Of a DNA stretch of 64,000 nucleotides, positions 1 to 9,892 are shown piece after piece. The position numbers were made by a program, and so were the translations under genes. Position 1 is the stretch's first letter. Every line of letters starts with the position of its first letter. This stretch comes from Diogma glabrata (Eukaryota; Arthropoda; Insecta; Diptera; Cylindrotomidae). The stretch lies in the NCBI GenBank assembly GCA_963693315.1, contig OY856188.1, positions 246,094,938-246,158,937 of the forward strand, read 5' to 3'. Below the pieces are notes generated by a model. That model did no database searches, had not been told where the DNA came from, and was given only the letters and a program-made list of their open reading frames with translations.

Positions 1-1
1 T

Positions 2-1138
2 CGCTAGTATTTTCATTATTGTGTTGAGCAGAGATATACCTCTCCAATTTTTGCATTCTCTTAGATCACCTTTCTTTGGGATTGTTATGGTTAAACCTTC
101 TTTCCATTTGGTTGGTATTTTACCTTCGTTCCATACATCAGCTAATAGTGGTGTTAGAGCTTCTGCTGTTGTGTTTACATCTGCTTTGAGTAATTCTGCT
201 GATATATTATCTGTACCGGCAGATTTGTTGTTCTTGAGTTTCTGTATGGCATCTCTAACTTCCCGTTCCTTTGGTGGATGGGTGCTGATAGTTTCGTTAT
301 AGTTGTCATCCGGAGACTGCAAGTTATCTTCATGTTGGTGGCAGTTGTCTTCGAAGTATTCTTTCCATCTATTTAGCTGCTGTTCATGTGTTGTGAGGGT
401 TTGACCAGATTCATCCTTTATTGGTGGAGTGTTTGTATATTTGTTGGTGACCTTTCTCACGCATTTGTGTAGTGTGCGCATATTTCTATTAGCTGCTGCT
501 GTTTCTGCAGTCTTGAGAATGCTTTCTGTATATCTTCTGCGATCATTCCTTGCCATCTTTTTAACTTGTTTTGCTGTACTTTCATATTTGCTGCGGATCT
601 CGGTTGTGTTCTGGTGACACAATTGCAACTTGAGCTGACGACGCTCTTCAATTTTCTTCCAGGTATCATCGCTAATCCATGGCTTCCGTGATTTGTCTTG
701 GTATCCAAGCACATCTGTAGCAGTTTTGACGTAAGCTTCTTTAACTTGTTCCCATTTTTCATCAATACTGGTGGTTTCGTTGTTTGGTAGATTGAGCTGG
801 AGCGATTCTTTGAAGGTGTTATTTGTGTTTTTGTCGCTCAATCTGTTGATGTTAAATTTCCTCTGACATGACTTGTTGTGTTTTACAGCGGCTGGTTTTA
901 TTTTGAATGTTGCAATTACCAGATGGTCGCTGTGTATGTCTGCTCCTCGCTTTACTCTGACATCTTGTAGTGAGGATAAAAACTTCTTATTCACCAGTAC
1001 GTGATCAATTTGATTCTTGGTTCTTCCATTTGGTGATGTCCAAGTGTATTTATGTATGTTCTTGTGTGGGAACTTGCTGCCTCCTATGAATAGTTGATTT
1101 GTGACACAACAATCGATGAGCCTGACACAACAATCCAT
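2..1138 (-). CDS. RTE-like LINE ORF2, endonuclease end to RT start, partial
   Basis: Uninterrupted minus-strand frame of 379 codons that runs off the left edge of the window. It reads as the end of an apurinic-type endonuclease followed by the start of a reverse transcriptase. Visible motifs are IDHV (about residues 44-47) and HSDH (69-72), both endonuclease active-site motifs, then a basic linker. RT-like blocks follow: AGTDNIS near residue 307, IPKKGDL near 353 and WRGISLL near 365. These blocks are typical of RTE-type elements that are often mis-annotated as craniofacial development protein 2-like. The ATG used here lies just after a frameshift, so it is not the native start. The rest of the endonuclease is at 1139-1440. 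The long stop-free stretch suggests a fairly young copy. The clade name is an inference. Confidence 0.85.
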   Translation of the reverse strand, partial: MDCCVRLIDCCVTNQLFIGGSKFPHKNIHKYTWTSPNGRTKNQIDHVLVNKKFLSSLQDVRVKRGADIHSDHLVIATFKIKPAAVKHNKSCQRKFNINRLSDKNTNNTFKESLQLNLPNNETTSIDEKWEQVKEAYVKTATDVLGYQDKSRKPWISDDTWKKIEERRQLKLQLCHQNTTEIRSKYESTAKQVKKMARNDRRRYTESILKTAETAAANRNMRTLHKCVRKVTNKYTNTPPIKDESGQTLTTHEQQLNRWKEYFEDNCHQHEDNLQSPDDNYNETISTHPPKEREVRDAIQKLKNNKSAGTDNISAELLKADVNTTAEALTPLLADVWNEGKIPTKWKEGLTITIPKKGDLRECKNWRGISLLNTIMKILA

Positions 1139-1440
1139 TATTGTTACGTGTTGATTCTAGTGCATGTTTGCCCATGAATGATTCCATTCCAGTGTTGTCG
1201 GTTCCAATTTTGGCATTGAAATCACCTTATATTATTTTAATGTCATTTCGGTGTGCACTAGCCAGTTTCCAGGGCTGCTGGATAAGGTATACTGGCATAC
1301 CGTGGGCGAGATATTCCTGCTTCAATGTGCTACAATCATATTTCCATATTTTTCCTGATGAAGTTCCCAAGCGGTCACCCGTTTAAGTTGGAACCCTTCC
1401 CAGTGTTGCTTAACTTCCTTGTAAGTGATGTTGTTGACTT
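1139..1440 (-). pseudogene. RTE-like LINE endonuclease N-terminal remnant
   Basis: Continuation of the same minus-strand LINE, upstream of the long open frame. The catalytic block GDFNAKIG is readable from 1226 down to about 1203, followed by a run to RNNNG at about 1137. A TAA (1227-1229 on the plus strand) lies directly before GDFN. A short imperfect duplication of a TTGTTGTGTCA-type segment near 1100-1140 shifts the frame into the downstream ORF. Upstream of about 1440 no further LINE similarity is seen, so the element is probably 5'-truncated there. Confidence 0.6.
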
Positions 1441-2570
1441 ATCCACTTCTCCATCTCTCCACCTCGCATGTGTATATATGTGAATATATATATATGACAA
1501 TGGTGAATGGTCGTCTTATCAACACTTGTTATAAGTGACAGTGTGAATTTTAAACTAAATTAATCTCTTAAATGATAAATATATAAGTATAACTAAATGT
1601 AGTGAAAACATTAATTGTAATAATCAGTTTTATATCTAATATAATAGTTTTAAAGTGTTGGTTTTAATAATTAAACTCTAAGGTAAGATTGCTTTCAAAA
1701 ATGGAAAGATGTGGGCGACCAAGATGTAATCTTCCCTAAATGTAAAATTTATTAACACTGATTTTTACTAGAAAACTAAATAAAGGTGTTATTGTGCTAT
1801 TCGATTTTGTGTAAAATTTAAACCTACTTAGAGCTTTAACTAGCGAAATTTAGTTATTATTTCAAATTCAGTTTAAAATTTCATTTGTTGACATAATTTT
1901 ATGTGATAGATTTATCTCTTTCTATTTATCCAAACATTATCCATAAAATCCAATAAGATTTTTGAACGATATCAACGAGCAGGGTTAATTGTTTTTGTTA
2001 AATTAATTCTTGTGTTTCAAGAAAAATTCAAAACATTTTTGCGTTAATTATATTATATAAAATAATGTTTTATAAAATTTAAATAAATACATTTCAAATA
2101 AAAACATCAAGTGAAAGATAATATTTTATCCAATTCAATCCCAATACTTTTTATATGAAATTCACTCAATTTCCAAAGGGGTTTTTTTGTTTTTTATATA
2201 TATGTACATAATGTAAATGTTTTTAACCATAAATAACCATAAATAATTTTAACCATAAATATAATAACATGAATTCAGATTGTAGAGTGCAGAGGACTAC
2301 AATTTAGTCATCATCCTATTATACTAATAAATTACATGAATAACAGGTTTCCGACTGGAGATTGCAGGCGAGAAATTTTAGATACGGGATTGCTGATTGG
2401 CGATTGCAGATTATATGTATAAGTGATTGTCCTTGTGATTGTCTCCTAACAGTAGTAGCTAGATACGATTTGCCAGGTGTCTGTAACCGGGTCGTTCACT
2501 CCTAACTTACAATTACCTACCTATCCTTACAATTACCTACCTATTGTTATATGTAAAACGACTGTAGGAA
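1441..2570. other. AT-rich intergenic DNA, no gene
   Basis: No coding frame of note. It holds a short (TA)-rich run near 1480 and a 20-bp tandem duplication with the core CTTACAATTACCTACCTAT near 2506-2545, just before the gypsy remnant. TGGCCCGGCCG at 2572 sits where a retroelement primer binding site could lie, but I cannot match it to a tRNA. Confidence 0.6.
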
Positions 2571-2620
2571 GTGGCCCGGCCGTAATCCGGGAGTCTCGCC
2601 TAGTGCTTGGTCCTACAGTC

Positions 2621-2646
2621 CAATCAATCAATCAATCAATCAATCA
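2621..2646 (+). repeat. (CAAT)n microsatellite
   Basis: Six consecutive CAAT units directly ahead of the gag-like frame. The units do not introduce a stop in the gag frame, so they may be part of its leader or N-terminus. Confidence 0.9.
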
Positions 2647-3771
2647 GTACTTGATTCAAAAACCCTTGATAAACTTCAAGGAAAATTTAAATCTGCTTAT
2701 CAAGAACTCAAGAAAAAATTAGCTACTTTTTCTGAGGACTTATTAGAGAGCTCACTTCAAGATACTGAGGAAATATCAAATTTACAAGAGACAGAAGAGA
2801 TACCAAGAATAGAAATGGCATCGTTCGATATTGAGAAAACATTGAGAATAATACCGACTTTCGATGGAAAATCTAATGATCTTCCAATATTTTTAAATTT
2901 GATACAACATCTGAGCAGCACGCTGAAAGATGACGAAGAAAAAATTAAATTGATAGCATTTATCTGGGATACCAGATTAACCTTGAACGCGAAAACGAAA
3001 TTAGTTTCAATTTAAAAAACCCAATAGCATTGAAGAACTTAAAATAATATTTAATAAGATTTTCAAAAACGGACGACTTGTTTGAATATTCAAATACAAA
3101 TCACTCAAGCGCGTCAAAATAATTTATCTGCCGAGTCTTTTGGGAACAAAATTGAAGGTATGATAACGGAACTCAATGCATTACAGATATCAGAGCAAGG
3201 TGATAGACATGCTGATATCATTACTAAATTAAACGAACAAATGGGACTAAACGCATTCAAGACTGGTTTAAATGAACCAATCAAAAACATGGTCTATGCC
3301 CCGAGACTTAATTCACTTCAGGAAGCAATCCAATATGCTGCCGAAGTAGATGAGCAATCGAATACAGCACGGATGCTACATTTTAATGCACGGAACTATA
3401 GAAATGACTATGGAAATCAAACCAACAACTATCAACATAAGAAAAATTTTAATCGATCTTATCAGAAGAATAAGAATCGAAATAATTATAATAATTATAA
3501 TAATAGTAATAATAATAAAAATTTTAATAATAATGCATACGGTTACAATGGAAATAATTCCAGTAATAATAAGAATTTTAATAATGCATATTATTCCAAT
3601 AACAATAATAATAATAATTTGAATAAAAGATTTAATGATGATAAAAATAGAAATTTTAATAAGAATGGGAATAATAACAATAATTATAATAATAGTAGAA
3701 GAGTAAATTTAGCTCAAACGGAAAACTGGGAAGGAGTCACCGGAGTCAGTTATCGAGCGACTCCCCAGTAG
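2647..3771 (+). pseudogene. Ty3/gypsy-like gag, frameshifted
   Basis: Gag-type structural protein of an LTR retrotransposon. The first block (2647-3015) is acidic and helical and contains PTFDGKSNDLPIFL, a gag-like segment. It is closed by a stop at 3013-3015. A second block (3082-3771) holds a helical capsid-like part with GLNEPIKNMVYA, followed by about 110 residues very rich in Asn, Tyr, Lys and Arg from about 3400 to 3690. No CCHC zinc knuckle is visible; the basic Asn-rich tail sits where one would be expected. At least two frame changes between 3000 and 3100 break the gene. A protease in another frame follows directly, which fits gag-pol order. No flanking LTRs were identified. Confidence 0.75.
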
Positions 3772-4420
3772 TAGATTTATAAAGATATATCATTTAAATC
3801 CTAGCACAAATACTAACTTCGTAAAAATTCATACAAGTATAACGGATGGTTTCAGAACATTTCTGATAGATACAGGAGCAGATATATCTCTCCTGAAGAT
3901 AAATAAAATTAATAAAAGCATCAATGTTAATGATGATAGATGTAGAATTAAAGGGGTAACTAGTGAAGAAACGTTCTCACTAGGAACGACTAGAGCAATC
4001 TTAAAATTACAAAATGATGATGTAGAACAAGAATTTCATCTTATTGATGAAAATTTTCCATTAGAGACAGATGGGATATTAGGTAGGGATTTCCTACATA
4101 AAAACTACTGCAAGATAGATTACGATACTTACACTCTATCTGCATACGTAAATAATGAAGAGAATAAATTACCAATGCTTACAAAATTAGATAAAGAAGA
4201 GGGGTTTACTGTACCAGCACGCTCACAAGTTATTAGGAGGGTACAAATAAGAAGGACAGAGGACATCGTAGTGTTGAATCATGAAATAGAAGAAGGAGTG
4301 TTTATAGCGAACACAATTGTTCCAGCCGAAGGTATAGCACATATTAAAATTTTAAATACAAAAGAGTATGATGTGACTATAAGAAGATTAACTCCAAAAG
4401 TTCAACCATTAAAGATGTAA
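3749..4420 (+). pseudogene. Ty3/gypsy-like aspartic protease, pol truncated
   Basis: Open frame of about 223 codons that overlaps the 3' end of gag in a different frame (+1 relative to gag, equivalent to -2). It carries the retropepsin site LIDTGADISLL (catalytic Asp at 3869-3871), the flap region, and GILGRDFL, the conserved ILGxDFL block of gypsy proteases. About 90 further residues follow, ending LTPKVQPLKM with a stop. In intact elements the same polyprotein continues into reverse transcriptase, RNase H and integrase. Here none of these follows, so the element is 3'-deleted or was cut by an insertion or recombination at about 4420. Confidence 0.8.
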
Positions 4421-7249
4421 TGGATAGTCTGGACTAATATAGTATATTATAGTCGCAGCTTCCTTAGTTGTTGTTCCTTGTATTAATCCGTACCGCTTGT
4501 AATGGTTTCTCATCCCTTCATCATCAATAGTCATGTTTCGTGTAGTTTCCTTAACCCATAGCGTCCTTATATTTCTTAAAATCTAACTAAATCTGCAATA
4601 GCCGGACAGGCGTATGGGAGAAGGAAGATGGCACTAATTGCCCTGATTTATTTATTCATTAATATAACATAATATTGGTTAATTTGAATTAATTAATAAT
4701 TTTCTTTAATCATCATCCGTATAACCACTAAAATTTAATCAGAATTTAATCTTACCACACACTAAAATTGACGCGCGCTATACTTCCATTCGGTTGTTCT
4801 GCCATACTACTTGAGTTTGAATTTTTTTTCTAAAACACAAACCGTAATGAAACAACGAAATTTTCAAAACCTCATAACAGCTACGTGTATTTTGTTTCCA
4901 ATCGTCAACATACAACGAATTATTATTTTTGCTTTGTTAAACATTTTGATTTGTCTTTGTTTGAGTATTTTGCTTTAAACAATCCTTCCGTTATTGAACT
5001 GAACTTCACTTTGCTGATATAGTAGGGTGGAGTTTAATAAATGTCCAAACATCATAACATTGATCGCATCTGCATTTGATTCATTTTGAATTCAAATATA
5101 AATATTATGGATGTGTCGGAAATATTCTGTGTCCCAACCTTATTTTCGTACAATATTATCAAATAGCAAACGGTTTTGTGAACTATAATAAGTTCCCAAT
5201 AAATTGAAAATCTGATGTAAATTAATTATCTCCCATCTAAATACTTTATTCGAGTTATTGCGAGACTAAAAATTTGGCTATATAATGAGCACGGTAAATT
5301 ATTCTCTCTCTTAGTTCTATTACATTTTTGATTTGTTTGTTAGCACTCGGTTAGTCGATTGTTATTTTTTTTGACAGTCAGACTGGTGATTAAAAAAAAA
5401 CGCAAATCGAAATTACATATTTTAAAATCGTAATCTATTTAATTTATTTTTTTTTAGAGATAATAAACCCGTTTTGTCCCTTTGTTTAAATATTAAAATA
5501 ACGCATGGTAAATTTCGAATTATTAAAGTTAAGCTAGAAAAGTGAAAATAAACAAATTGTTTACGTGGAGTGTAACTTGTGTTGTCTTCATATCAATTTA
5601 AGTAGAAAATTTTGTTTGTCGGGATAATTAATTAATAATTTCGGGCGGAACTAAAAAGAAACGTGCGCGGTTTTCTTTGTGCGTGTACGGTTAATGGTAT
5701 TCCCTGTCAACTGTAAAAGGAAGGTCACGACTATCCCGGATACGATTGTTGATTGAGAGAGATGGCTGACATGACGGAAAAATGGTGCGATGCAGATTAA
5801 AGAGTAGGAATATCAAAGCCAAAGGGCAAAAAAAAAAAAAAAAAATAATATTAATGTTCTGTGTGTGTATTGTCCTATGACCGGGAGTGAGATATCGGTA
5901 GTTGGAAAAGCTAGTGTACCGGAAATCAAGTAACCGTGAGTAAACAAATCAAAACACTTTAATGAAGATTATTTTTTTTTTGCAATACAATAAAAAAAAC
6001 CGGTAGGACTCGTTCCTCAGTGACCTCCAAGTAGAATTTTTGATGGGTGTCTTGTGACAAAATCTCGAGTTAATGTATAACGGTACGAAGGTCACTCTAA
6101 AAACCTTGTTTGTTCTTTTAGTGATCATAAGTTTGGAGGACTGAGTTTTTCGGTCGTTCTGGAGTTGAAGTGTTAAATTTAATTTGCGCGTTGCGACGCA
6201 GCATGTTTATGGACTTGATTAAACTTCACTAAATTATAGAATTTTATCAAGACGCAAATAGAAACCGAAAAGCCAGGATTTCTTAACTCCGGATTTGGTT
6301 AACAGTTTGAATTTTTTTTTTGATAAGGCCATATGACACGAATGTAAATATAAACGCAACTAATTAAAACTTTGATTATATAATAACCTTTTTATTCGTA
6401 TAAACACAAAGTAAAGGATTAGAACAAAAAAATAAGTTTCATAATTATAGATAAATATTTTACTTTGTTTACTTTATTCATTGATGCTTAAAATTAAACC
6501 AAGAACATTAAATCGGAATAATATTAACGTAACCGCAAACTGGTTAAATAACTCAGTTAAATAATTTACAATTTTAACTAAATTAAATGTATAATATCCG
6601 CTCATGGGCGAACGGCTCTATGAATCCTGTACAGTTTCCGGTTATATTTAAGTGATAAGAACTAGCCTGTAAAAGAAGTAATTTGTCATATTACGATTAG
6701 ATTAACCGTTAAGTTGTATAATATACGTGTAGTGGGAAATGTTAGGATAAGTGAATAAAAAAAAATAAAATTGTAAAACTAATAAACAAAAAACCAAAGA
6801 ACGAACTGAATATACTGTAATATATAACCAGATGTTGCATTTTGAGATTTTGTTTTGGGATCGGGTTTCCTGTCTGCGCGAATATCTTTGCTTATAATTA
6901 CCGAATCTAACCAATATATTAATTGTACCTGAAATTGATATAACATTTCACGTGTTGCGCCGCAATTATTGGTACAAATTATTACATTTGTGGAATTCAA
7001 CGCATACGACAACGATTATATCTCAATGTACTGATCCTAATCGTGGGTACAAATTATTACCACCACCATTGATACAAAAATATTACCGTTCTACTTCATA
7101 GAATGGTTTAACTGGTATTGGTACCCTTGATTACAATTTTTTTTTGGATTTCAACGCATCCTGTAACGATGACTTTTCAACGTATTCGGTTGTAATTGCT
7201 ACACTGGTTACCATACTCACCTGTGATTATAAAATGATTCGGCGTTTAT
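4421..7249. other. AT-rich intergenic DNA, no gene
   Basis: About 2.8 kb with no credible coding frame. It contains a poly(A) run of 19 bases at 5829-5847 and scattered short A and T runs. Short minus-strand frames near 6700-7012 have no recognisable domain. No retroelement continuation of the gypsy fragment was seen. Confidence 0.6.
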
Positions 7250-8110
7250 GTTTACAACCAGATATAACGATTCTACTTAACAATTTTATTTTGCATTTAT
7301 AAATTATGCCACCCTGCTGATTACCAGATTGATTAACGTTTCTACTTAACAATTTTATATTGCATTTATAACTTAATCAACGTTGCTGATTACCAGATTT
7401 ATATAACGTTTCTATTTGTCATTTGGATTCAACAATATTTTACATCAATTACATCATTTTTTTGATTCAACCAAATTTTACAAAATTTATATAACGTTTC
7501 TACTTGTCATTTTTGATTCAACAATATTTTACATCAATTACATCACTTTTGATCCAACAAAAGTTTACAAAGTTATGTAACGTTTCTACTTACCATTTTT
7601 GATTCAACTAAATTTTACATCAATTACAATATTTTTGATTCAACAAAACTTTACATCAATTACAATATTTTTTGGATTCAACCACATTTTTCAAAGTTTA
7701 TATAACATTTCTACCTATCGTTTTTGATTCAACAATATTTTACATCAATTACATCACTCTTGATTCAACGATATTTTGCATCAATTACAACATTTTTTGA
7801 TTCAACAAAATTTTACAAATTTATATAACGTTCCTACTTACCATTTTTGATTCAACCAACATTTTACATCAATTACAATATTTTTGATTCAACAAAATTT
7901 TACAAATTTATATAACGTTTCTACTTGTCATTTTTGATTCAACAATATTTTACATCAATTACATCATTTTTGATCCAACAAAAGATTACAAAGTTATATA
8001 ACGTTTCTACTTACCATTTTTGATTCAACAAAATTTTACATCAATTACAATATTTTTTTCGATTCAACAAAATTTTACGAATATACATAACGTTTCTACT
8101 TAACATTTCG
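7250..8110. repeat. AT-rich minisatellite, nested 85- and 38-bp periods
   Basis: A degenerate tandem block. The landmark ATAACGTTTCTACTT recurs near 7266, 7336, 7403, 7493, 7577, 7702, 7823, 7912, 7997 and 8088. Spacings fall mostly near 85-90 bp, with two near 125 bp. The longer units contain an extra subunit of about 38 bp built on TTTTTGATTCAACAAAATTT and TTACATCAATTACA. The block directly precedes an LTR-like repeat, as a different minisatellite does at 36.1 kb. Confidence 0.8.
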
Positions 8111-8154
8111 TACCACGTTTGTACGTGCAACTTCATTCAACATTGTTATCATAC

Positions 8155-8387
8155 AAAATATTTTCGAGAGATTCCTAACGTGATCCACGGGCGGATGGAG
8201 GGCTGATGGAAGTAGAATAGGAGGACGGGGTTTAATCATGGGGTGAGTAAATTTATCCTTATTACTTAGGTCATAATGATAAAGGGGTGTGAATGTGTGT
8301 GTGTGTGTGGGCGTATGTGAGTGAACGTGGGGGTTGGACGTGTTGATCGTGGGTCTTTCGCAACAGGGGTCGCCAGAGTCTCCGTTT
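8155..8387. mobile_element. LTR-like repeat family, copy 1 (cut by assembly gap)
   Basis: This segment shares two blocks with the copy at 36.6-37.85 kb. The first is CATGGGGTGAGTAA at 8234. The second runs from GGGGTTGGACGT to GGGGTCGCCAGAGTCTC at about 8329-8382 and also occurs at 63.4 kb. A GT-rich stretch lies between them. Read on the minus strand the second block gives TGGCGACCCC. Its first eight bases match the insect tRNA-Arg-type primer binding site used by some LTR retrotransposons. The LTR itself would fall in the run of N. Orientation and classification are inference from the three-copy comparison. Confidence 0.55.
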
Positions 8388-8587
8388 NNNNNNNNNNNNN
8401 NNNNNNNNNNNNNNNNNNNNNNNNNNNNNNNNNNNNNNNNNNNNNNNNNNNNNNNNNNNNNNNNNNNNNNNNNNNNNNNNNNNNNNNNNNNNNNNNNNNN
8501 NNNNNNNNNNNNNNNNNNNNNNNNNNNNNNNNNNNNNNNNNNNNNNNNNNNNNNNNNNNNNNNNNNNNNNNNNNNNNNNNNNNNNNN
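8388..8587. other. Assembly gap, 200 N
   Basis: Exactly 200 unknown bases, a size often used as a placeholder. Reading frames that cross it are meaningless. The true gap length is unknown. Confidence 0.99.
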
Positions 8588-8680
8588 TGTTTTTGAAGTT
8601 ATACTTCTTTGCGCTCGTTGTAAATATTTTGATGGGGTGTCAATCGAGAAACCGCGTCACGCTTGTTTAAGTTATATTTG

Positions 8681-8763
8681 AACCTTTATGCTGTATGGTA
8701 ATAAAGACGAAATTAGTAAATCAACCTTATGCTGTATGGTAATAAAGACGAAATTACTAAATC
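8681..8763. repeat. 42-bp direct tandem duplication
   Basis: Two adjacent copies, 8681-8722 and 8723-8763, of a unit that begins AACCTT(T)ATGCTGTATGG and ends AAATTAGTAAATC or AAATTACTAAATC. They differ by a one-base indel and one substitution, so the duplication is recent. Confidence 0.9.
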
Positions 8764-9892
8764 AATCATATTTTATAATAATAAAACATTATTCGCTTAG
8801 TTATCTTTGATCAATTTTTTTTTTCACTTTTCGGAATTATCATTAAAAGGAATAGTTAATGTGTAATGTGACAAACAAATATGTACATTTATATGAAAAT
8901 TATGTTAAATTATTTTTTAACAAATACATATTTCTAATTTACAACAAATATGTTCTTATGGTTTGCAATTATATAAAATATGTACATATTTCTATGCATT
9001 AGCACCAATACGATACACATAAGCATTGCTTATATATGATTAAACAAACCTGCTTGCATTAGCAGAACTGCCCTCACATGTTCCAAAAACTGGAAATTGA
9101 CGTTTCTTTTCCTCTTCTTAGAAACATTGATTAACCAAGAATTTGCATTGGAACCTTAGTACCGAAGAAAAAGATTATGAACAATATCAAAGCTACAGGT
9201 TTAAAGTGTTTTACTTATTGAGTGAAATATGCTTCTCCATTACTTTCAAAACTATTATTGTTATTGCAAGGGATCTATAAAATATGCAAATATGTTAACA
9301 AATGGTGTGATTTGACTGTTTTAATAATAATATATAAGTCTGAATTTACAAATGAAATTAGTCTTATTATTATTTTTTCCAATTTTTGTTTTAAGTTGTG
9401 GGAAGGAAAGTCGAAATAAGACGATGACCATAAAGCGATAAAACCCATTAAACGAAAATATTCACTAAAAATGGTGGTATTTTTTAACCGGCCGGCGTAT
9501 GCATCAATGTAGTAGAGAATTGCAGACAATCGATAAAATATATTTGCAAATTGCAAAACGACCCTCTTCAGAACAGCAAAATTTCTGGATTGATAAATGA
9601 TTATAAGTCTACATGAAATAGGACGCTAAACCAATAGCAATGAACCAGTGTACCTATTTTTTATGACGAGTACGGTGGTTTCGGAGTAAGTAATTGACAA
9701 TTGTGACATCCAATAAACAAATATATTTACGCTCACCTACTTGTTCGTGACACATTGAATTATTTGAATTAAATCTTTGGAATAAAATTTTAACTTTTTT
9801 CTAACCTTAATCTTTTGCCACATCTATAAAAATTATTTAATTATTATTTGTCTGTCAAATGTGTTTTAATTTTAACATACATTTAATATGTA
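8764..9892. other. AT-rich intergenic DNA, no gene
   Basis: No recognisable gene or repeat. Small frames near 9222-9556 on both strands have no domain and low-complexity composition. Confidence 0.6.

Noticed and set aside
3350..3622. Ile-rich frame inside gag
   Set aside because: Shadow of the Asn-rich gag tail read in another frame.
8321..8681. Frames across the N run
   Set aside because: They consist mainly of unknown residues.
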